Origin: Hyphomicrobiales bacterium
GTDB lineage: Bacteria; Pseudomonadota; Alphaproteobacteria; Rhizobiales; Aestuariivirgaceae
DNA length: 6,336 bases
Assembly (NCBI GenBank): GCA_003151375.1
Contig: PLXI01000152.1
Location: 298 to 6,633, forward strand
Direction of reading: 5' to 3'
Shown in pieces: positions 6,329 through 6,336 of this stretch. Position numbers and translations under genes: made by a program. The notes beneath the pieces were generated by a model. That model did no database searches, was not told where the DNA came from, and worked only from the letters and a program-made list of their open reading frames with translations. Each line of letters starts with the position of its first letter. Position 1 is the stretch's first letter.

Positions 6329-6336
6329 TTTTAACG

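Overview
This window looks like an ordinary chromosomal stretch of an alphaproteobacterium, probably Hyphomicrobiales-like. Three things point there: the gene order trpD-trpC-moaC-moeA-lexA, a LexA with a long linker and an alphaproteobacterial-type direct-repeat operator (GAAC-N7-GAAC), and an L,D-transpeptidase of the SSGCIRM type. Base composition is moderate. I see no insertion sequences, phage genes, CRISPR arrays or RNA genes.

Left part (1-3266, + strand): the 3' part of trpD, then trpC, moaC and moeA, packed with a 1-bp overlap, a 4-bp overlap and a 1-bp gap, so almost certainly one translationally coupled operon. TrpD and TrpC carry out two steps of tryptophan synthesis. MoaC and MoeA act at an early and a late step of molybdenum cofactor synthesis. 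The operon promoter and the trpD start lie outside the window.

Middle (3267-4041, + strand): lexA, the SOS repressor, with its own promoter in the 73-bp gap after moeA. That gap holds a perfect GAAC-N7-GAAC box inside the predicted promoter spacer and a second one-mismatch box in the opposite orientation around the predicted start of transcription, so lexA is very likely autoregulated.

Right part (4042-6336, - strand): two cell-envelope genes converge on lexA. The first encodes a lipoprotein with two LysM domains and a C-terminal LytM/M23 domain that has lost most zinc ligands, as in amidase activators of the NlpD/EnvC type. The second encodes an exported YkuD-family L,D-transpeptidase whose 5' end is at the window edge. 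A GC-rich hairpin at 4051-4070 separates lexA from the lipoprotein gene. The 140-bp gap between the envelope genes holds a plausible promoter with a CtrA-like box over its -35 region. I found no new system; the most useful observations are regulatory sites and the inactive-looking LytM domain.
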